From contig NZ_CP034437.1 of NCBI RefSeq assembly GCF_003952225.1, positions 3,672,501-3,736,500 of the forward strand: a DNA stretch of 64,000 bases. The letters run 5' to 3'. This document shows positions 39,935 to 48,829 of this stretch, in pieces (the first letter of the stretch is position 1; the number at the start of each line of letters is the position of its first letter). Below the pieces are notes generated by a model that was not told where the DNA came from, did not search any database, and saw only the letters and a list, made by a program, of their open reading frames with translations. Both the position numbers and the translations under genes were made by a program. The stretch comes from Paenibacillus albus (lineage in GTDB: Bacteria > Bacillota > Bacilli > Paenibacillales > Paenibacillaceae).

Positions 39935-39977
39935 CAGCAAGCTATCCGGGTTTACTCGGGAGCTTGCTGTTTTTTTC
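39935..39977 (+). terminator. Terminator behind asd
   Basis: CAGCAAGCT and AGCTTGCTG form a 9-bp stem over a 17-base loop, followed by seven T. Confidence 0.85.
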
Positions 39978-40122
39978 GTTCTGGGCAGGAATAGCAACAA
40001 GCTCTCGACAATAAATTGGAAAGTTCGCCCATCCGCCGAATAAATATTAATACAGCAGCTTCGTCACCATAGGCAGGCGCTGAATAAGATAGCGGTAAAC
40101 GTGAAAAAAGGATGAGGACAGC

Positions 40123-41235
40123 ATGAAGAAACAGCGAAAGATTGGCCAGAGCGGTTCGGATTTCTTCCCCGTGCGGGGCGTCGAATATCTTGAGCTCTAT
40201 GTAGGTAATGCGAAGCAAGCCGCACATTACCTGAGCAAAGGCTTCGGCTTCCGCCAGGTTGCGTATGCGGGTCTTGAAACCGGAGAGTCCGGCAAAGTGT
40301 CGTATGTGCTGGAGCAGCAGCAAGCGAGAATCGTAGTGAGCGGCGCGTTATCGCCAGATCACCCGATCGCGGAGTTTACGAAGAAGCACGGCGACGGCGT
40401 GAAGGATATTGCGATGCGCATGGATGATGTAGAGAAGGCTTATCATGAGGCGGTGGCGCGAGGCGGCATTCCGGTAATGGAGCCGAAGGAAGTAAGCGAT
40501 GCGAACGGAACGGTTCGGCTCGCTGTAGTCGGCACATACGGAGATACGGTGCATACGTTAATCGACCGCAGTGATTATAAGGGTATCTTTCTGCCGAAGT
40601 ATGAAGCTTGCGCCCCCGTCATACCTCATAGTCCGGCTGGGTTAATCGGGATCGACCATGTCGTCGGCAATGTGGAGCGAATGGAGGAATGGGTGGAGTA
40701 TTACGAGAAGGTGATGGGCTTTAAGCAGATGATTCATTTTGACGACAAGGACATCTCGACGGAATACTCTGCGCTTATGTCGAAGGTTATGTTCGGCGGC
40801 GGACGAATCAAGTTTCCGATTAACGAGCCGGCAAACGGCAAACGCAAGTCGCAAATCCAAGAGTTTCTCGACTTCTATCACGGCCCAGGCGTGCAGCATA
40901 TTGCGATTCTTACGAACGATATCATATCTACCGTATCGACGCTGCGGAGCAATGGCATTGAATTCTTGAGTACCCCAGATAGCTATTACGAAATGCTGCC
41001 GGATCGGGTAGGCGCCATTGATGAAGAGCTGACGAAGCTTCGCGCGCTTGATATTCTCGTGGACCGCGATGATGAAGGATATTTGCTCCAAATCTTCACG
41101 AAGCCGATCGTTGATCGGCCGACGCTGTTCTTTGAGATTATTCAGCGCAAAGGCGCGGTTGGATTCGGGGAAGGCAACTTTAAAGCCTTGTTCGAGTCGA
41201 TTGAACGTGAACAAGCCCGCAGAGGCAATCTGTAA
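40123..41235 (+). CDS. hppD: 4-hydroxyphenylpyruvate dioxygenase
   Basis: A 370-residue Fe(II) dioxygenase converting 4-hydroxyphenylpyruvate to homogentisate. Two VOC-type halves are seen; the iron ligands are in LIGIDHVVGN (His), GVQHIAILT (His) and TLFFEIIQR (Glu). The C-terminal GFGEGNFKALFESIEREQ is the usual HPPD tail. AGGATGAGGA lies before the ATG. It is the first gene of the aromatic catabolic operon, separated from the next gene by 31 bases. Confidence 0.96.
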   Translation: MKKQRKIGQSGSDFFPVRGVEYLELYVGNAKQAAHYLSKGFGFRQVAYAGLETGESGKVSYVLEQQQARIVVSGALSPDHPIAEFTKKHGDGVKDIAMRMDDVEKAYHEAVARGGIPVMEPKEVSDANGTVRLAVVGTYGDTVHTLIDRSDYKGIFLPKYEACAPVIPHSPAGLIGIDHVVGNVERMEEWVEYYEKVMGFKQMIHFDDKDISTEYSALMSKVMFGGGRIKFPINEPANGKRKSQIQEFLDFYHGPGVQHIAILTNDIISTVSTLRSNGIEFLSTPDSYYEMLPDRVGAIDEELTKLRALDILVDRDDEGYLLQIFTKPIVDRPTLFFEIIQRKGAVGFGEGNFKALFESIEREQARRGNL

Positions 41236-41266
41236 TCGAGGCTGATGCTGCAAGGAGATGCTGAGC

Positions 41267-43255
41267 ATGCGGCAAAATCCGATATGGCACCCGACAAAAG
41301 ATACGATGGAGCAGACGCGGTTATTCCGTTTCATGAAGAAGCTGGGCTACGACGATTACGATGCGTTCTATGCGCGGTCTATTGCTGACATCAGCTGGTT
41401 CTGGGAATCAGTTGCGCAGGATATGGGCATTGTCTGGGAGCGGGCATACGATCAGACCGTTGATCTTACGAGAGGTATCCGCTGGCCCAGCTGGTTTGTT
41501 GGCGGGCGCACGAATGCTGCAACAAATGCGCTTGATCGCTGGTTAGCCGATCCGATTACAGCGGCGCGGACAGCGCTTATCTGGGAAGGCGAAGATGGTA
41601 CATCACGAAGCTTCACGTACGCTGAGCTTGCGGCCGAGGTTCATGCAGCAGCCGGCGGCTTGCAGCGGCTCGGCGTGGAGAAGGGGGATCGTGTCGCGAT
41701 CTATATGCCTATGATCCCCGAGACGGTCATTGCGCTGCTTGCCATCGCCAAGCTTGGCGCAATCAGCATTCCGATCTATTCAGGCTACCGTGCTGACGCG
41801 GCAGCGAAACGGCTGGCCGTGGCAGGTTGTAAGCTGGTGATAACTGCCGATGGCTTCTATCGGAAAGGCAAGACGATCCTGCTTAAAGAGGAGGCCGACA
41901 AGGCGGCTGATGCATCGCCAACGGTTCAGCATGTTGTCGTTGCTCGGCGGCTGGGAGATGGAGATACTTCCACCACATGGCGGCAGGATCGCGATGTGGA
42001 TTGGAGCGAGCTTACGCGAGCTGACGGGGGCGAGCCTGAACGTAAGCCTTCGACTGAGCCGATGGATAGCGATGAACCACTCATGCTGCTCTATACCTCC
42101 GGGACTACTGGTGTGCCGAAGGGCATCGTGCATACGCATACGGGCTTCCCGATCAAAGCCGCTTTCGATGCAGGCTACGCTATGGATGTAAAGCCAGGCG
42201 CTACCATGCTATGGGTGACGGATATGGGCTGGATGATGGGACCTTTCCTCGTTTATGGCACGCTGCTGAACGGCGCTGCAATGGTGCTCTACGAAGGCGC
42301 GCCGGATTATCCGGGGTCGGATCGAGTGTTCTCACTCGTAGATAAGCATCGGATTACCCATCTCGGCCTTTCGCCGACGTTAGTCCGCAGCATTATGAAA
42401 TATGGCGACTTGTGTTATCGCGATTGTGCTCTAACGACACTGCGGGTCTTCGGCTCAACGGGTGAGCCCTGGAACGAGGAGCCATGGCTGTGGCTGTATG
42501 AGCAGGTCGGCAAGTCGCGAGTACCGATTGTGAATTACTCCGGCGGAACCGAAATATCCGGCGGCATTCTTGGCAATGTACTTTTGAAGCCGATTGCACC
42601 GGCAGGCTTCAATTCTCCCATTCCCGGCATGGATGCGGATGTTTATTCGCTTGAGGGGAAGTCTGTGCGGGGCGAAGTTGGTGAGCTAGTGCTGAAGAGC
42701 CCTTGGCTCGGCATGGCGAGCGGTTTCTGGCAGGACCCCGCTCGTTATGAGCAAACGTATTGGTCGCGTTGGCCAGATACGTGGGTGCATGGCGATTGGG
42801 TGGTTATCGACGATGATGCCGCTGCTGGCAGTTGGTACATTACCGGTCGTTCCGACGACACGCTGAACATTGCAGGCAAGCGGCTCGGACCTGCCGAGCT
42901 GGAATCTGTGTTGACCGCTCATCCATTTGTCGTGGAAGCAGCGGCTATTGGCGTCCCTGATGATACGAAAGGGGAAGCGGCTGTTTGTTTCGTTGTCGTT
43001 CATCGGCCCGATGCGAGCGTGATCGTGGATCTTAACCATGAGCTGCTTGAGCTTGTCGCCGATCAGCTTGGAAAAGGGTTCAAGCCGAAGGCAATCCACG
43101 AAGTAGCGGCACTCCCTAAGACGCGGAACGGAAAAGTAATGCGTAGAACGATCAGAGCTGCTTATCTAGGCACTCCGCTCGGCGATCTGACGATGCTGGA
43201 TAATCCGGATACGGTTGAGGAAATTCGACTTTTAGCCGGCGATGTGAGCGCGTAG
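41267..43255 (+). CDS. Acyl/acetoacetyl-CoA synthetase-like AMP-forming ligase
   Basis: A 662-residue ANL-family adenylate-forming ligase with an acetyl-CoA-synthetase-like N-terminus. Seen: LLYTSGTTGVPKGIVHTH (P-loop-like A3), NYSGGTEISGGI (A5), WVHGDWVVIDD (A7), YITGRSDDTLNIAGKRLGPAELESVL (A8) and the catalytic Lys in PKTRNGKVMRR (A10). The fold does not fix the acid, but its place next to fumarylacetoacetase strongly suggests activation of acetoacetate to acetoacetyl-CoA. ATG 41267 is chosen because AAGGAG lies nine bases upstream; ATG 41258 would overlap it. Confidence 0.82.
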   Translation: MRQNPIWHPTKDTMEQTRLFRFMKKLGYDDYDAFYARSIADISWFWESVAQDMGIVWERAYDQTVDLTRGIRWPSWFVGGRTNAATNALDRWLADPITAARTALIWEGEDGTSRSFTYAELAAEVHAAAGGLQRLGVEKGDRVAIYMPMIPETVIALLAIAKLGAISIPIYSGYRADAAAKRLAVAGCKLVITADGFYRKGKTILLKEEADKAADASPTVQHVVVARRLGDGDTSTTWRQDRDVDWSELTRADGGEPERKPSTEPMDSDEPLMLLYTSGTTGVPKGIVHTHTGFPIKAAFDAGYAMDVKPGATMLWVTDMGWMMGPFLVYGTLLNGAAMVLYEGAPDYPGSDRVFSLVDKHRITHLGLSPTLVRSIMKYGDLCYRDCALTTLRVFGSTGEPWNEEPWLWLYEQVGKSRVPIVNYSGGTEISGGILGNVLLKPIAPAGFNSPIPGMDADVYSLEGKSVRGEVGELVLKSPWLGMASGFWQDPARYEQTYWSRWPDTWVHGDWVVIDDDAAAGSWYITGRSDDTLNIAGKRLGPAELESVLTAHPFVVEAAAIGVPDDTKGEAAVCFVVVHRPDASVIVDLNHELLELVADQLGKGFKPKAIHEVAALPKTRNGKVMRRTIRAAYLGTPLGDLTMLDNPDTVEEIRLLAGDVSA

Positions 43256-43318
43256 GACGCACGAGCTCATTGAAGGACATTGCTCGGATATATCCGTAAG
43301 GAAGGGGGCTGTGAAATC

Positions 43319-44275
43319 ATGACAACGAGCATTCACCCTTTCATGGAGAAGCTTATTGATTATGCAGGTTTGTTCCCTCCGGCAGAGCTTCCCATGCAAG
43401 AGGCCATACGGCAATATCACAGCTACATGCATGATCAAGACTACTGGATGTTAGGCAAATTCGTCATCCCGGTTGCACGGCTGACTGAGCTCGTTCCGTA
43501 TAAAGGGTTGTTCTCGGCGGATCATCCGCTCTCGTTGTCGGTCATAGGGAACCGGAGCCGCACTGCAGCGGAATGCTTGAATCTCTTAACAGGCAGCCTC
43601 GAATGGATCGAAGAGCTTCGTAATCAATATCAGCTGGCGGCTGCTGTTCAATCGCTGGAGCTGCCATTGCCCGCGGTTCCAATCGAACATGAACTGCTTC
43701 TGGCCATCGCGCAAGAAACATCCGCAGCAAGGTTACAGACCTTCTGCGAGCTGACCTATCCACTGGATTCGCAGTGGGAATCTGCCATGACGGAGGCAAT
43801 CGAGCAGGTTGCCGCTTTCAATGCGAGCGCTGATGTGAAGCTTGGAATCAAGCTGAGAACAGGTGGCATAACCGCTGCGGCCTTCCCTTCTCCGGGCCAG
43901 GTTGCCGGTGTGCTCGCTGCGTGTGCAGACCGGCAAGTGCCTATGAAGTTTACTGCGGGTCTGCACCATCCAGTTCGGATGTTCCGGGACGAAGTGAAGA
44001 CGAAGATGCACGGATTCCTCAACGTATTCTTCGCGGGCCTGCTCGCTTGTGAGCACGGTCTGGCTCACGAAGAAGTTCGATCCATATTGGACGACGAAGA
44101 ACAGGAGCATTTCGTATTCGGAGCGGATGGCATCAGATGGAGGCAGCTCGCGATGTCTTCTGATTCCGTGAAACGATGCCGGACGAACGCGATGCTCTCG
44201 TACGGCAGCTGCAGCTTCGACGAACCTCGCGAGGAGCTGCGTGTGCTGAACCTTTTGGGGCAAAGGAGGGGATAA
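43319..44275 (+). CDS. Unknown protein in the homogentisate operon
   Basis: I cannot name a function for this 318-residue soluble protein. Notable segments are KLIDYAGLFPPAELPMQEAI at the N-terminus, GIKLRTGGITAAAFPSPGQVAGVLAACADRQVPMKFTAGLHHPVRMF in the middle, and the C-terminal HGFLNVFFAGLLACEHGL. The alternation of strands and helices with FKTAGLHH-like residues suggests a beta/alpha barrel. ATG 43319 has a GGAAGGGGG block upstream. It lies between the CoA ligase and fumarylacetoacetase genes, one base from the latter. The operon lacks a recognisable maleylacetoacetate isomerase, so this is a candidate for that step; this is inference only. Confidence 0.8.
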   Translation: MTTSIHPFMEKLIDYAGLFPPAELPMQEAIRQYHSYMHDQDYWMLGKFVIPVARLTELVPYKGLFSADHPLSLSVIGNRSRTAAECLNLLTGSLEWIEELRNQYQLAAAVQSLELPLPAVPIEHELLLAIAQETSAARLQTFCELTYPLDSQWESAMTEAIEQVAAFNASADVKLGIKLRTGGITAAAFPSPGQVAGVLAACADRQVPMKFTAGLHHPVRMFRDEVKTKMHGFLNVFFAGLLACEHGLAHEEVRSILDDEEQEHFVFGADGIRWRQLAMSSDSVKRCRTNAMLSYGSCSFDEPREELRVLNLLGQRRG

Positions 44276-44276
44276 C

Positions 44277-45545
44277 GTGACACTAAGACACTCATTTATC
44301 GAGGTGGAGCCGGAGTCCCATTTTCCGATTCAAAATCTGCCCTATGGCGTGTTTCGTCCTCAGCAGGGAGAGCCGCCGCGCATAGGAGTGGCGATTGGCA
44401 GCTATGTGCTCGATCTGGCTGTACTCGATGAAGCGGGCTGCTTCAGCCATATTCCGGATATGACCGGGAAAAGGATATTCGCGCAGCACACACTGAACGC
44501 GTTCATGGAGCTTGGGCGAGAAGCTTGGCGAGCAACGCGTGCCGCAATCACGCAGCTGCTTGATGCGGAAGAACCGACGCTTCGCGATAATGAGTTGCTG
44601 CGCTCAGCCGCATTCCACCAGCAAAGTGAAGTCCAGATGCTGCTGCCGGTGCAGATCGGCGATTATACCGATTTCTACGCTTCCAAGTCGCATGCGACGA
44701 ATGTCGGTACGTTATTTCGCGGTAAAGAGAATGCTTTAATGCCGAACTGGCTTCACCTGCCTGTAGGCTATCACGGCCGAGCGAGCTCGATTGTCATAAG
44801 CGGGACCAATGTGCGGCGTCCGAACGGGCAGATCAAGCTGCCGGATTCGGAAGCTCCGAGCTTCAGCCCGAGCCGTCAGCTCGATTATGAGCTGGAGGTT
44901 GGATGGATCATCGGAACAGGCAATGAATTAGGTAAGCCCATTCCGATTCATGAGGCGGAGGACCATATTTTCGGACTTGTTCTTGTCAATGACTGGAGCG
45001 CTCGCGATATACAGGCTTGGGAATACCAGCCACTTGGTCCGTTCCTCGGTAAAAATTTTGCCACTTCCATATCCCCGTGGGTCGTTCCGCTTGAAGCGCT
45101 CACTCCATTCCGCATTCCTGCACCGAAGCAAACACCAGTGCCTTTGCCTTATCTCACACAGGATAGCTCGGCCTCATTCGATATACAGCTAGAGGCTACG
45201 CTGCAAACCAGCGGAAGTGAGCAGCCAATAACAATCACATCAAGCAATTACAGCCATCTATATTGGACGATTGCTCAGCAAATCGCCCATCACACTGTCG
45301 GGGGATGCAATCTGCAGCCCGGAGATCTGCTTGCATCCGGCACGATCAGCGGGGAAACGAAGGAATCTCGCGGCAGCATGCTCGAATTGACGTGGCGAGG
45401 GACAGAGCCGATTCAGCTGCCGAGTGGCGAGGAGCGGGTATGGCTCGCGGATGGAGACCGCCTGACCTTGAGCGGGTATTGCCAGGGCGATGGCTACCGT
45501 GTGGGCTTCGGCGAAGTGACAGGCCGGGTGCTGGCGGCATTTTGA
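44277..45545 (+). CDS. fahA: Fumarylacetoacetase
   Basis: A 422-residue hydrolase cleaving fumarylacetoacetate to fumarate and acetoacetate. Seen: the N-terminal beta domain (FPIQNLPYGVFRPQQGEPPRIGVAIGSYVLDL), active-site DFYASKSHATNVGTLFRG and PVGYHGRASSIVISGT, metal ligands in LDYELEVGWIIG and LVNDWSARDIQAWEYQPLGPFLGKNF, and the closing GTISGETKESRGSMLELTWRG. The length fits the eukaryote-like form. Start GTG 44277 is preceded by AAAGGAGG and lies one base after the previous stop codon, so translation is likely coupled. Confidence 0.96.
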   Translation: MTLRHSFIEVEPESHFPIQNLPYGVFRPQQGEPPRIGVAIGSYVLDLAVLDEAGCFSHIPDMTGKRIFAQHTLNAFMELGREAWRATRAAITQLLDAEEPTLRDNELLRSAAFHQQSEVQMLLPVQIGDYTDFYASKSHATNVGTLFRGKENALMPNWLHLPVGYHGRASSIVISGTNVRRPNGQIKLPDSEAPSFSPSRQLDYELEVGWIIGTGNELGKPIPIHEAEDHIFGLVLVNDWSARDIQAWEYQPLGPFLGKNFATSISPWVVPLEALTPFRIPAPKQTPVPLPYLTQDSSASFDIQLEATLQTSGSEQPITITSSNYSHLYWTIAQQIAHHTVGGCNLQPGDLLASGTISGETKESRGSMLELTWRGTEPIQLPSGEERVWLADGDRLTLSGYCQGDGYRVGFGEVTGRVLAAF

Positions 45546-45567
45546 GGAGAGGGGGCGTAAGTTTATC

Positions 45568-46728
45568 ATGCCTTTCTACCATCGAATGGGAGACATACCG
45601 CGTAAGCGGCATACACAGTTTAGGCGTCCAGACGGCACGCTGTACCGGGAGCAGGTAATGGGGACGAAAGGCTTCTCAGGCATTCAGTCCATTCTGTATC
45701 ATCATTCTGCTCCAACAGAGATGCTCCGAGCTGAGCTGCTAGCGCCTTGCCAGATTGAATTTGAAGATTTAAGTCCGCTTCGCCATCGGCATTTTCTTAC
45801 CGCAAATGCTCAAGATCGTGTTGATGCTGTCGCGGGAAGACGCTGCATTCTCGGGAATGAAGACGTTACCATCTCGATTGCGAATGCGGAGCAGCCGATG
45901 GACTATTATTATCGTAACTCGGATGGCGATGAGTTGCTCTTCGTCCATTATGGGACCGGAAAAATCGAGTCGATGTTCGGAACGCTCAGCTACGTGCCAG
46001 GCGATTATATCGTCATCCCAACAGGCACGATCTATCGCGTCGTTCCTGATGCCGGAGCCGGGAAGCTGCTGGTGGTCGAGACAACAAGCTGGATAACGAC
46101 GCCGAAGCGTTACCGGAATGAACAGGGACAGCTGCTGGAGCACAGCCCTTATTGCGAGCGGGACATTCGCTTGCCCGAGAAGCTGGAGACGCATACGGAA
46201 GAAGGAGAGTTTGAGGTTCGGACGCGACGAGGAGGGTTTCTGTATCAGCACTTCTATAAGCAGCATCCGCTCAACGTCGTTGGCTGGGACGGCTATTTGT
46301 ATCCGTATATTTTCAACATTGGGGATTTCGAGCCGATAACCGGCCGCATTCATATGCCGCCGCCGATCCATCAGACGTTCGAGGGGCATAATTTCGTCGT
46401 CTGCTCCTTCGTGCCGCGGCTGTTCGATTATCATCCGGATGCGATACCGACGCCGTATTTTCACAGTAATGTCGATAGCGATGAGGTGCTGTATTACGTG
46501 AAGGGCAATTTCATGAGCCGCAAAGGCGTCTTGGAAGGCTCGATGACGCTCCATCCGAGCGGAATGCCGCACGGACCGCACCCAGGCAAGATTGAAGCGG
46601 GGCTCGGGAAGAAGGAGACGCTTGAGCTGGCGGTCATGATCGATACGTTCAGGCCGCTGCGAGTGGCAAGAGGAGCGCTGCAGCTGGAGGACCTGAATTA
46701 TCCAACCAGCTGGCTGCCGCCGACTTAA
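45568..46728 (+). CDS. hmgA: Homogentisate 1,2-dioxygenase
   Basis: A 386-residue cupin dioxygenase opening the ring of homogentisate to maleylacetoacetate. Seen: PFYHRMGDIPRKRHTQFRRPDGTLYREQVMGTKGFSG, the metal region PPPIHQTFEGHNFVVCSFVPRLFDYHPDAIPTPYFHSNVDSDEVLYYVKGNF with the His-Glu pair, and HPSGMPHGPHPG with the further His ligands. It is about 50 residues shorter than the human or Pseudomonas enzyme but matches a shorter subgroup in Gram-positives. It lies 22 bases after fahA. Confidence 0.93.
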   Translation: MPFYHRMGDIPRKRHTQFRRPDGTLYREQVMGTKGFSGIQSILYHHSAPTEMLRAELLAPCQIEFEDLSPLRHRHFLTANAQDRVDAVAGRRCILGNEDVTISIANAEQPMDYYYRNSDGDELLFVHYGTGKIESMFGTLSYVPGDYIVIPTGTIYRVVPDAGAGKLLVVETTSWITTPKRYRNEQGQLLEHSPYCERDIRLPEKLETHTEEGEFEVRTRRGGFLYQHFYKQHPLNVVGWDGYLYPYIFNIGDFEPITGRIHMPPPIHQTFEGHNFVVCSFVPRLFDYHPDAIPTPYFHSNVDSDEVLYYVKGNFMSRKGVLEGSMTLHPSGMPHGPHPGKIEAGLGKKETLELAVMIDTFRPLRVARGALQLEDLNYPTSWLPPT

Positions 46729-46764
46729 GTCGTACTTGTGCAAAATAGTGAGGGAGTCGATCAA

Positions 46765-48489
46765 ATGAAACAGATTCCGCCTCATTTGAAGAAATACGTT
46801 GCTAACCAGCATTACGACCAGTATACGCCGATTAATCATGCGGTCTGGCGTTATGTGATGCGGCAAAATCATCATGTACTGAAGGATCGCGCACATCCCG
46901 CATATGCAGAAGGACTGCGCAGCTCGGGCATTGTGACGGAGCATATCCCTCGCGTCTCCGAGATGAATGACTGTCTCGCGAAGATCGGTTGGGGCGCTGT
47001 CATTGTGAACGGACTTATTCCCGGAGCCGTGTTCTATGAGCTGCTGGCGAGCGGCATTCTGCCTATCGCTGCTGAAATTCGCAAGCTAACGAATATTGAA
47101 TATACGCCTGCGCCGGACATCATCCATGAAGCGGCGGGACACGCGCCCATTCTCTTCGATCCTGAATATCGCGCCTATGTACAGCAGATCGGCGAGATTG
47201 GAACGAAGGCTTTCTCGATGAAGGAGCGGGGCGAGGCATTCGAAGCGCTAAGGCAGCTTACGATCGTGATGGAGGATCCGAACTCTACGGATGAAGAGAA
47301 AGCTGCCGCACAGCTAGTAGTCCTGCAGAAGCAGCAGGCCGTTGTCGGACTTTCCGAAGCCGAGCAAGTGTCGCGGTTATTCTGGGCTACGGTCGAATAC
47401 GGGCTGATCGGCGAAGTTGACCATCCGCGCATATATGGCGCGGGGCTGCTGTCGTCGGTCGGGGAGAGCAAGCACTGTTTCACAGATGCGGTAACTAAGC
47501 TGCCTTATTCGGTAGAGGCTTGCGCGGCGAGTCCCAAGGTTGTGACGGAGATGCAGTCCAAGCTGTTCGTGTGCAGCAGCTTCGATGAGCTGAAGGCAGG
47601 CGCGGAAGCGTTAGCGAGCACAATGGCGTACCGGGTTGGCGGCACAGAAAGTTTGGAGAAGGCGAAGAATTCCAAGCAAGTGGCAACTTTCGAGTTCAAC
47701 TCGGGGTTATGCGTAACGGGCATCGTTCATGAGGTCGTGACTGATCAGAGCGGCGAAGCGGTATATGTGAGGACGACTGGAGAAACGGCATTGTCGGCGA
47801 ACAATCAGCAGCTGCTTGGACATGGAACCGATTATCATGCGAAAGGGTTCGGTACGCCGATAGGCCAGCTGACGGGCGGGATCGCACTGGAGAGCTGTGA
47901 TGATGCGGGGTTGGCGGGACTTGGGATTGTGGACGGCAACGAAGCGAAGCTTGATTTTGCTAGCGGTGTGGTTGTGAGCGGTAGAGTTAAGAAGATCCTT
48001 CGCGTCCATGATGCACTCCTCCTCATTTCATTCGAGGATTGCACAGTGACGCTTGTAGGTCGCGAACTGTTTAAGAGTGAGTGGGGCACGTACGACATGG
48101 CGGTCGGCTCACGGATTGTCTCGGCTTATCCCGGGGCGGCTGACTTGGAGAGAGCTGAACCAGCGAAGGAGCAAGAGCAGCAGGAGCGTGAGGGTGTTGA
48201 ATCTGTCACTCTGAACGAATTGGAGCAGCTGTATCAGCAGACAGCTGTCATTCGAGCTAAGCAGGACTTAAATGAGCAAGATGTGAAGGAACTTACAGAC
48301 ATCTATCAGAAGTTAACTGTCGCGTATCCATCAGATTGGCTTCTGCGCATGGAGCTGCTGGAGCTGACGATTGACTACGCTGAGCTTAGCTTGTTAGAAA
48401 CGCCTTTGCGGGAGGAACTTCAAGAGCTAAGCCAAGCTCCGTCGCTTACCAACTTGATTATGAACGGGCTCGCGGTTCTGGAGGTCTAG
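46765..48489 (+). CDS. phhA: Phenylalanine 4-monooxygenase, long form
   Basis: An aromatic amino acid hydroxylase of 574 residues that converts phenylalanine to tyrosine with a pterin cofactor. The catalytic domain is in the first ~270 residues: PAPDIIHEAAGHAPILFDPEYRAY with the HxxxH iron ligands and, further on, FWATVEYGLIGE with the Glu ligand. A second part of ~300 residues, VASTMAYRVGGTESLEKAKNS onward, contains repeated strands and ends in a charged helical tail (LNELEQLYQQTAVIRAKQDLNEQDVKEL); its role is unknown. GAGGGAG precedes ATG 46765. It is the last gene of the operon. Confidence 0.93.
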   Translation: MKQIPPHLKKYVANQHYDQYTPINHAVWRYVMRQNHHVLKDRAHPAYAEGLRSSGIVTEHIPRVSEMNDCLAKIGWGAVIVNGLIPGAVFYELLASGILPIAAEIRKLTNIEYTPAPDIIHEAAGHAPILFDPEYRAYVQQIGEIGTKAFSMKERGEAFEALRQLTIVMEDPNSTDEEKAAAQLVVLQKQQAVVGLSEAEQVSRLFWATVEYGLIGEVDHPRIYGAGLLSSVGESKHCFTDAVTKLPYSVEACAASPKVVTEMQSKLFVCSSFDELKAGAEALASTMAYRVGGTESLEKAKNSKQVATFEFNSGLCVTGIVHEVVTDQSGEAVYVRTTGETALSANNQQLLGHGTDYHAKGFGTPIGQLTGGIALESCDDAGLAGLGIVDGNEAKLDFASGVVVSGRVKKILRVHDALLLISFEDCTVTLVGRELFKSEWGTYDMAVGSRIVSAYPGAADLERAEPAKEQEQQEREGVESVTLNELEQLYQQTAVIRAKQDLNEQDVKELTDIYQKLTVAYPSDWLLRMELLELTIDYAELSLLETPLREELQELSQAPSLTNLIMNGLAVLEV

Positions 48490-48498
48490 ATTAGTTCT

Positions 48499-48702
48499 AT
48501 CGGCGAGGCATTTGGGCTCTGAGAGTCGCATTTCTGAACTCTCTGAGCAGGAAAGTGGTTGTTTTTCAGCTGAGAGTCGTGATTCACGACTCTCAGTCCT
48601 TCGAACAACTAATCGGCGGGGCCCTTGAGCGCTCGGCTTTTCGAACTCTCGGAGCGGAAAAGGGCCCTTTTTGTGCTGAGAGTCATGATTCACGACTCTC
48701 AG
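48499..48702 (+). repeat. Two tandem ~106-bp palindromic repeats, likely also operon terminator
   Basis: Two diverged copies start at 48499 and 48611 (TATCGGCGAGGC / AATCGGCGGGGC), share GAACTCTC-GAGC at 48536 and 48643, and end in near-identical 27-bp palindromes at 48570-48596 and 48676-48702 (CTGAGAGTCRTGATTCACG plus ACTCTCAG). In the second copy GGGCCCTT and AAGGGCCC also form a stem followed by TTTTT, which could end the phhA transcript. No coding frame is credible. The rest of 48703-48829 shows nothing. Confidence 0.8.
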
Positions 48703-48829
48703 CCATCCCCCGCCATATGAGGGAAATTCCTCTCAATTGGGCAATTCAATCACCAGAACCAATAAATGGATAATCGCGCCGATTCAGGAGATACTACACG
48801 CAACTATTTCAATTTTAAGGTGAGCAGCG

